Shown here: one piece after another, positions 59,225 through 64,000 of the stretch
Numbering within the stretch: position 1 is the stretch's first letter
Layout: the number at the start of each line of letters is the position of its first letter
From: Armatimonadota bacterium
GTDB taxonomy: Bacteria > Armatimonadota > Fimbriimonadia > Fimbriimonadales > Fimbriimonadaceae
Reading direction: 5' to 3'
NCBI GenBank assembly: GCA_018268375.1
Contig: JAFDWS010000002.1
Location: 558,001 to 622,000, forward strand
Length of the DNA stretch: 64,000 bases
Notes under the pieces: model-generated
What the model saw: only the letters and a program-made list of their open reading frames with translations
The model's database searches: none
What the model was told of the DNA's origin: nothing
Made by a program: the position numbers and the translations under genes

Positions 59225-60373
59225 ATGGGACACGACGGCAACGAGCCCGATTATTTAGCCCGGACTCAACTCAAAAGTGATCCCGACTCCTTTGAGGCGT
59301 GTGTCAGAGAGGCATTCCTGCTCGAGCACGCCTGCAACACCCTTGAAGACATTGGGGTCGTCGTCGGGGTCGACAAGACGCAAGTGCACCACTACTTTTC
59401 GCGTCCGGACACCATGCAACCGAAGACAATACGGAACATCCTTGCTCCGCTCAGAAGCCACAAGCACCGCAGGCGCATAGTCCGAGCTTGGATCTTGCTC
59501 GGGACGGGAGTCGACATTGCGAAGCGGGTACGTGGCCAGCTCACTTCGGGGGAGGTCAGCGAGGCGACGATCAAGAGGATCGACAAGCAGGTCAGCCAGG
59601 GGCGCCTTGAGGCCGCGGCATTCCTCTCGTTCGAAGCTGCAGAAGCCGCGACGGACGTGTCTCTGAGGGAGCGCTTCTTAGACCGGTCGTACTACGCCCG
59701 ACTTCGACTCAACCTTCCCGGCAGGGCGATGGGGATCGTCCACATGATCGCCAAAGGGGCGATCGAGCGGAATGAACCTTGGCGACTTGCCGTCGCGTAC
59801 ACCCGCCTGGCCAGAGTGCTCACAGTCATGCTGGATTCAAAACCAGAGGAGGTCGGGGCAGCGCTCGATCGGGCCGATCAGCTCCTTGTGTCTCCGGAAC
59901 CAGACCCGAAACCGCAGTACAACGTCGCGTCCTATGAGCTCGTCGAGGATCTGCGGAACGCGTCATATCTGACCTTTGCTGAGCGCGGTCACGAGGCCGT
60001 TGACGAACGACGACTCAGATCGATGCTGAAGGACTACACTTCTTCTGAAGGTGGGAACAAGAGGCGAGGAATGGATCCGTACAGCGGTCACATGATGGCT
60101 GCCAGGATTCTTGACCTGCTTGGTGAGAAGTTCGCGGCACTTGAGCATGTCGACAAGGCTTTTGCTGCCGGGAAGGGCAAAGTCCACAACTGCAGAGAGC
60201 TCTGCGGCCACGAGCAGACCAGGATCCTACGAGGAACAGAGCCTCGAGACGTCGTCATTAAGCGCTTTTGGGCCATGACGGACAACTACTCGAGAGCGCT
60301 CAATCTCCAACACCGGATGGTCGCTGAATATGACCTCGCCCGCGAGTACGGCGCCCAGCTTTTGGAAATATGA
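59225..60373 (+). CDS. Helix-turn-helix protein with long helical C-terminus (regulator-like)
   Basis: 382 residues. Residues about 30-60 form a helix-turn-helix (CNTLEDIGVVVGVDKTQVHH followed by YFSRPD). The rest is all-helical, TPR-like (AAAFLSFEAAEAATDVSLRE, HMIAKGAIERNEPWRLAVAY). The plan recalls Rgg/PlcR-type quorum-type regulators, but no exact family is assigned. It is divergent from the ATPase gene and probably controls it. ATG 59225 follows GAGG; upstream in-frame codons lie within the other gene. Confidence 0.65.
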   Translation: MGHDGNEPDYLARTQLKSDPDSFEACVREAFLLEHACNTLEDIGVVVGVDKTQVHHYFSRPDTMQPKTIRNILAPLRSHKHRRRIVRAWILLGTGVDIAKRVRGQLTSGEVSEATIKRIDKQVSQGRLEAAAFLSFEAAEAATDVSLRERFLDRSYYARLRLNLPGRAMGIVHMIAKGAIERNEPWRLAVAYTRLARVLTVMLDSKPEEVGAALDRADQLLVSPEPDPKPQYNVASYELVEDLRNASYLTFAERGHEAVDERRLRSMLKDYTSSEGGNKRRGMDPYSGHMMAARILDLLGEKFAALEHVDKAFAAGKGKVHNCRELCGHEQTRILRGTEPRDVVIKRFWAMTDNYSRALNLQHRMVAEYDLAREYGAQLLEI

Positions 60374-60718
60374 CTCAAGAAAACCCGACCAGAAGTACGA
60401 CCAACCCTGGTCGCCCCAATTGAACCAGGGCTCAGTTCAAGGATCTTCTCAACCCTTCTTGGTCTCTAGTTCTCGCTCACTCTTCTCTCCCGTTCATCCC
60501 TCACTCGACCTACCGACCATTCAGTCGACGAGGGCGTGCGGCGCCAGTGCCTCTAAGTTCCCAGCCCTAATCCCACCCTGTCTGTCGGTCATTTTCCAGT
60601 TTTGATGTTTGTTCGTTGCTGAGGTGATCGCGGCAGGCATCCCGACGCCGGTTGGCGGGCGCTGTGGACAACTTGGGCCGCGCCGTTGTTCTTTCATATG
60701 CTTGTCTTTGTATTGTTG
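60374..60718. other. Gene-free region with candidate replication signals
   Basis: A 345-base gap with no convincing gene. A hairpin with arms CCCTGGT (60405-60411) and ACCAGGG (60424-60430) may end the regulator transcript. TGTGGACAA at 60663-60671 differs by one base from a DnaA box; a second identical copy lies at 60775-60783 in the RepO-like gene. Stretches of TC-rich sequence (60445-60500) lie between. It may hold the element's origin; this is inference. Confidence 0.35.
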
Positions 60719-61036
60719 TCACTCGGATTCTGAAACGCTGTTGTTCGACTTCTGAATCGATCGAACGCGAGAACTGTGGACAAGTCCCTTCACTTTGAGC
60801 GACTGGACGGCCTTCCAGACGGTCTCCGAACTCCTACCAGTCCGCGCCATCAGCTTCCGGTACGGCAAGGTCACGGTCGAATCTGGCTTGTTCCAACCTG
60901 CCGTCTGGCGCAGCAGGATCAAGACGATCCGGAGCTCGGTGTCCGTCAGGGTCGGTAGGAGGGTTTGGATCAGGTAGTTCGGCACTTTCGTCCAGTTGGT
61001 CTGCGACTTTGGCAGGTTGAGTTTGAGACGGGGCAT
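60719..61036 (-). CDS. Phage replication protein O-like winged-helix protein
   Basis: 105 residues. The pattern TKVPNYLIQTLLPTLTDTEL with RIVLILLRQTAGWNKPDSTV and a winged helix KLMARTGRSSETVWKAVQSL matches the phage replication protein O N-terminal domain (origin binding). It lacks a C-terminal helicase-loader domain. ATG 61036 has only a weak ribosome site. It overlaps the preceding gene by 203 bases in a different frame. Confidence 0.75.
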   Translation of the reverse strand: MPRLKLNLPKSQTNWTKVPNYLIQTLLPTLTDTELRIVLILLRQTAGWNKPDSTVTLPYRKLMARTGRSSETVWKAVQSLKVKGLVHSSRVRSIQKSNNSVSESE

Positions 61037-61244
61037 AGAAGAATTCTTTAGGCGGGCTGTAGTCGCTGCGGACGGCGTCGATGATGAACGCCTCGGGCCG
61101 CTTGGCCTTTCGGAACGGCAAGAATGCCAACTGCTTCTTGACTCTCTCGGGCGGATACCCTGAAAGCAGCTCCTGGATGCCTCTTTGGCTCACTCCAAGC
61201 TTCATCAGTTCGACGGCGAGAAGGGTCAGTTCCTCTTGGCTCAT
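60834..61244 (-). CDS. Small basic/helical protein overlapping the RepO-like gene
   Basis: 136 residues. Only the first 70 (MSQEELTLLAVELMKLGVSQ, ...PFRKAKRPEAFIIDAVRSDY followed by SPP) look protein-like; the rest reads as shifted frame of the RepO-like gene. The AFIIDAVRSDYSPP-type ending resembles the C-terminal part of some replication initiators. The start ATGA overlaps the Mrr-like stop. The actual protein may end near the overlap through a frameshift, or both frames are used. Confidence 0.5.
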   Translation of the reverse strand: MSQEELTLLAVELMKLGVSQRGIQELLSGYPPERVKKQLAFLPFRKAKRPEAFIIDAVRSDYSPPKEFFYAPSQTQPAKVADQLDESAELPDPNPPTDPDGHRAPDRLDPAAPDGRLEQARFDRDLAVPEADGADW

Positions 61245-61747
61245 GGCTCGTTTCGTGTTAGAAATGAAATAATTCTTAACGACTGGGTTTCGAGCTCCCC
61301 AAAGAAAGCGTAGTCGACGCCATGCTCCCCTCGGGTGCCGATGCCGTTCTTGAGGAGGAGTTTGGAAAGGTGGGTTCCGTCGATCACCTCGAGCCTGACG
61401 GGCGGGTAGTCGGTCTGAAATCCAGCTAGGCGTCTCGACAGCTTTCCAGTCGCCACGAGGATGCCCATGTCAGCCTTGCGATAGAGCACCGTCCCGGCAA
61501 GCTCGCTCAGCATTCGTCGCCGCACCGAGTCCCGGACGACCTTGACAACGACCCGCATCCGCACAAGGCCGAAAGTGGCCTCGCAGAGAAGCTCATGTCC
61601 GCCGTAGCGCGACCTTTGCCAGCTTTCCCTGCGGTCTAGAAACTGTACGTCTCCAAATCCGGAGATCGAGAGCGCCCTGGAGACAATGATGAGGAGAGGG
61701 TGGAGCGAGACCGCTTTCACCATCGCCTCCATCTCGTTTGTCTTCAT
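61241..61747 (-). CDS. Mrr-like restriction-endonuclease-fold protein
   Basis: 168 residues. FGDVQFLDRRESWQRSRYGG, LVRMRVVVKVVRDSVRRRML, SELAGTVLYRKADMGILVAT, then VRLEVIDGTHLSKLLLKNGI follow the Mrr_cat pattern (D-x(n)-(E/Q)xK with VxVKV). The catalytic acid is not certain. It may be a nuclease protecting or helping the element. Its ATG overlaps the XRE stop, and its stop overlaps the next start, both as ATGA. Confidence 0.7.
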   Translation of the reverse strand: MKTNEMEAMVKAVSLHPLLIIVSRALSISGFGDVQFLDRRESWQRSRYGGHELLCEATFGLVRMRVVVKVVRDSVRRRMLSELAGTVLYRKADMGILVATGKLSRRLAGFQTDYPPVRLEVIDGTHLSKLLLKNGIGTRGEHGVDYAFFGELETQSLRIISFLTRNEP

Positions 61748-62166
61748 TTGCCTCCTTTCGCACGGAAGCCCTTCGGGTAACGGGAGGTCACCCAGCTTGC
61801 TGGCTTGACCGACCTGAACTCAGGCGTGATAACGTTGGAACCGTCATGGGACTTGTCCGGGAGACAGCCCGGACACCCCACTAGATCGCAGGTAAAGGGG
61901 GTCAAGAACTCGCCGTTCTCAGCGACCAGGTCTCTCGGGTCGAAACGGAGCCCGAACTCCTTTTCAAGGGCTCCGGTGAGCCGAGCGACCAACGCGAACG
62001 AGGGATTGATCTCCCCGTACAGAATGCGCGACAGCGTCGAGGGATTGACCCCGGCGTCAAACGCCAGTCTCGACGAACCCCTGAATGCGAACCGGTCGGA
62101 ATGCGCCATCACATCGAGAAACCGATTGATGGTCGGCCCGAAGGCCTGCTTAGGTTGGTTGTTCAT
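61744..62166 (-). CDS. XRE-family transcriptional regulator
   Basis: 140 residues. A helix-turn-helix (RGSSRLAFDAGVNPSTLSRI followed by LYGEINPSFALVARLTGALE) is preceded by a short helical arm. The C-terminal 50 residues contain CDLVGCPGCLPDKS, a possible metal-binding CxxxxCxxC motif. It leads the operon XRE - Mrr-like - small gene - RepO-like. ATG 62166. Confidence 0.8.
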   Translation of the reverse strand: MNNQPKQAFGPTINRFLDVMAHSDRFAFRGSSRLAFDAGVNPSTLSRILYGEINPSFALVARLTGALEKEFGLRFDPRDLVAENGEFLTPFTCDLVGCPGCLPDKSHDGSNVITPEFRSVKPASWVTSRYPKGFRAKGGK

Positions 62167-62280
62167 GCATCCATGAGAACACGCCGGAAAAAAGGCTAGC
62201 AAGAAGTCGTGCGTCGATGCAAATTTGCGCATCGTCGTTCCTTCTTTTTCCGATTACGCCGATCGGCTATTTTCGCTGGG

Positions 62281-62592
62281 ATGAAGCTTCCAGAGGTTCC
62301 AAATACTGCAGACCCGCCTTCTGGACCTTGGTCCGAGTCGCCGGTCCCGCTACTCTCAAGCCGTGAAGGTAGGTGGGATGATCTTTCATTTGGAATTCCT
62401 TCTCCCACGGCGGACGGGATTGAACGGATGAAGGCAATTATTGGGTCGAAGAGAGGAAGCGCTGCCACGGACGCCGAAGCTGAAGACGCCCTTCGACGGG
62501 TCATCACCATCGTCTACTACTACAACCTAATCCACCAAGGATGCTTCGATACGGGCTCTACACTCGAAAGTCGCACGACGACAAAAAGCTGA
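62281..62592 (+). CDS. Hypothetical protein upstream of the serine recombinase
   Basis: 103 residues, Pro/Ser-rich N-terminus and a helical C-terminus (ATDAEAEDALRRVITIVYYY). It overlaps the serine recombinase by 52 bases. The hexamer TATTTT (62268-62273) ends 7 bases before the ATG, so transcription may be leaderless. No family recognised. Confidence 0.5.
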   Translation: MKLPEVPNTADPPSGPWSESPVPLLSSREGRWDDLSFGIPSPTADGIERMKAIIGSKRGSAATDAEAEDALRRVITIVYYYNLIHQGCFDTGSTLESRTTTKS

Positions 62593-64000
62593 CGGAGAAA
62601 TCCACGGGCGAGCAGCTCGTCGAATGTCGGGCATTGGCACAGAGGGATGGGTTGAGAATCGAGTGGGATTGTGAGGAAAGCAAGTCGGCAAAGTACCCTG
62701 GACAGAGAGCTCACTACACCCAGCTGATCCGCCTTGTCGAAAGAGGCAAGATCGACGCCATCCTTTGTTGGCACGTCAACCGGTTGGTCAGGAACATGGA
62801 GGAAGGCGGAAAGCTCGTCCAGCTCCTGATCGACGGACACATTAAAGAAATCCGTACCCCGCACTCCGTCTATCGAAGCGGTGAGAACATCCTTGCCGTG
62901 GTCATCGAGGCGGCGAGCGCCACCCAGCACAGTATCGACCTTGTGAACACGGTGAAGCGCGCGGCGCGCGGCAACTTTCAAGCCGGAGGGTGGAACCACA
63001 AGGCCCCTCCTGGTTACAGGAATGTGAGAGACCCACTGAACAGCAAGCGCGGCCAGATCGAGCTCGATTCGGAGCGCTCTCCTTTGATTCGCAAGGCCTG
63101 GGATCTCTTTCTAACTGGCGAGTACAGCATTGCCGCCGTGACAGAGAAGTTGGAAGCCTGGGGGTTCCGCAATCGACAGAGTCTCAACCGTCCGGCTCGG
63201 CCCATCAAGTACATGGCTGTTCGAGCACTGTTCCGCAACCCTTTTTATGCTGGATTTGTTTGTGAACATGGAGAACTCGTCAGTGGGCGACACACTGCTA
63301 TGGTCACGGTCGCAGAGTTCCAACAGGCCCAGAGGCTCATTGATCAAAGGAGCTTTCGTGCCACTCGCGTCCATTTTCACCCCTATGCTGGATTGATGAA
63401 GTGCGGTTATTGCGGCCAGTTCGTTACGGCAGAGGTCAAGAAGCTTAGAACGGGGCCGTGGGAGGTCTATCACTGCTCCGACTCTTACAACAAGTGTACG
63501 CAACAGGGCTTGTCGATGGCTAAAGTTGAGGAACAAATGCTGAGATCCCTTGACAGTGTCACGATCTGTCGAGAGGCGCTTCAGGAGGGGATCCGAGAGA
63601 TACGACAAGGCCTGGCGCAACAACGAGCAGAGTTGGCGGCAAGGGACGAGCAACGGTCGCGGGCCAAAGCCGGTGTCGAATCAAGGTTGCAGCGGCTCAC
63701 GGAGATGTGGGTGTCGGGCCTGCTTTCCGACCAAGCGCGCTACAAATCTCTGGAGGCAACTTTGCTGTCTGAGAAGGAACATCTGACTCTCGCGGTTGCA
63801 GAAGACAGCTCAAGCTTTGAGAGGGCTGAATACAACGTGGCGGCCGCTGAGTTCCTGCTCCGGTGTCCAAAGGAACATTTGTCGAAAGCCCCCGCGCAAG
63901 TCAAGCGCTCGGTGGCGAATTGCTATGGCGAGTTCATTTTCTATGGTGCTGACAAGCGAATTCAATTCCTGCCGCATCCTTGCCTTCGAGAAATAGTGAC
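62541..64000 (+). CDS. Large serine recombinase, 3' end outside the window
   Basis: 486 codons visible. Resolvase domain with catalytic Ser11 (YGLYTRKSHDD) and arginines in CWHVNRLVRNMEEGGKL; the recombinase domain begins near 150 (NTVKRAARGNFQAGGWNHKA followed by PPGY). A zinc ribbon (KCGYCGQF ... HCSDSYNKC) and a coiled coil (QRAELAARDEQRSRAKAGVE) follow, as in phage and ICE integrases of this class. It lies at the inner side of the element, next to a divergent XRE regulator. Confidence 0.93.
   Translation, partial: MLRYGLYTRKSHDDKKLTEKSTGEQLVECRALAQRDGLRIEWDCEESKSAKYPGQRAHYTQLIRLVERGKIDAILCWHVNRLVRNMEEGGKLVQLLIDGHIKEIRTPHSVYRSGENILAVVIEAASATQHSIDLVNTVKRAARGNFQAGGWNHKAPPGYRNVRDPLNSKRGQIELDSERSPLIRKAWDLFLTGEYSIAAVTEKLEAWGFRNRQSLNRPARPIKYMAVRALFRNPFYAGFVCEHGELVSGRHTAMVTVAEFQQAQRLIDQRSFRATRVHFHPYAGLMKCGYCGQFVTAEVKKLRTGPWEVYHCSDSYNKCTQQGLSMAKVEEQMLRSLDSVTICREALQEGIREIRQGLAQQRAELAARDEQRSRAKAGVESRLQRLTEMWVSGLLSDQARYKSLEATLLSEKEHLTLAVAEDSSSFERAEYNVAAAEFLLRCPKEHLSKAPAQVKRSVANCYGEFIFYGADKRIQFLPHPCLREIV

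Larger units (their letters stand above)
55477..64000. mobile_element. Integrated mobile element at tRNA-Leu (right end outside the window)
   Basis: From tRNA-Leu on, all genes are of the mobile-element type: tyrosine recombinase and an excisionase-like gene, Replic_Relax and HerA/TraD-like proteins, a RepO-like initiator, an Mrr-like nuclease, an XRE regulator and a large serine recombinase. No capsid or conjugation-pilus genes are seen here. I could not find a second copy of the tRNA 3' end, so the right boundary is beyond 64000. The serine recombinase may belong to a second, nested element. Confidence 0.8.

Overview
The window is high-GC bacterial DNA with short intergenic gaps and no rRNA. 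The gene mix is: a copper-amine-oxidase-type stalk protein, a DUF1501 plus DUF1549/DUF1553 (PSD1-type) pair, SARP/BTAD-type regulators, DUF4331, DUF4139, secreted beta-roll proteins and a compact flagellar basal-body operon. This fits Armatimonadota (Fimbriimonadia-like) best. The assignment is inferred from gene content only; Planctomycetota or Acidobacteriota are less likely alternatives.

Layout. 1-700: a truncated gene of unknown function and tRNA-Thr. 700-8200: DUF2156 protein, hybrid histidine kinase, a 56-residue DUF1328 membrane protein, ECF sigma factor, two stress-type proteins (BON lipoprotein, 17M-like), an OmpR-type regulator and a stalk-domain protein. 8200-15100: MmgE/PrpD protein, then a vWA / PP2C / protein-kinase triad (TerY-P type), a CaxA-like antiporter and a secreted redox-like protein. 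15100-23700: a globin plus SARP-regulator operon, then two paralogous secreted beta-roll proteins on either side of a 2.7-kb array of REP-like palindromic repeats. The array also holds a GIY-YIG nuclease gene, a small membrane protein gene and a 21-bp tandem repeat. 23900-29500: HPPD and the DUF1501/PSD1 pair. 29700-37050: flgB flgC fliE fliF fliG fliH fliI fliJ, a lytic transglycosylase and a MotE-like gene, most overlapping by a few bases. 37100-55400: tRNA-Arg, envelope and secreted proteins (including DUF4331 split over two genes), a D-aminoacylase-like amidohydrolase, dapA, cmk, a GNAT enzyme with a leader ORF, an SRPBCC/DUF1990/SDR set, and tRNA-Leu. 55477-64000: an integrated mobile element beginning at tRNA-Leu, with tyrosine recombinase, excisionase-like gene, Replic_Relax protein, HerA/TraD-like ATPase, RepO-like initiator, Mrr-like nuclease, XRE regulator and a large serine recombinase running off the edge.

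How the parts connect. Three secreted-protein genes (both beta-roll genes and the DUF4331 N-terminal gene) share the same promoter layout: heptamer direct repeats at 11-bp period ending 9 bp before an nnCAAT hexamer. That is the layout known for SARP binding sites, and a full-length SARP-type regulator is encoded next to one of the beta-roll genes. The repeat array with its embedded GIY-YIG gene, the triad, and the mobile element with its overlapping replication genes are the other main points of interest.
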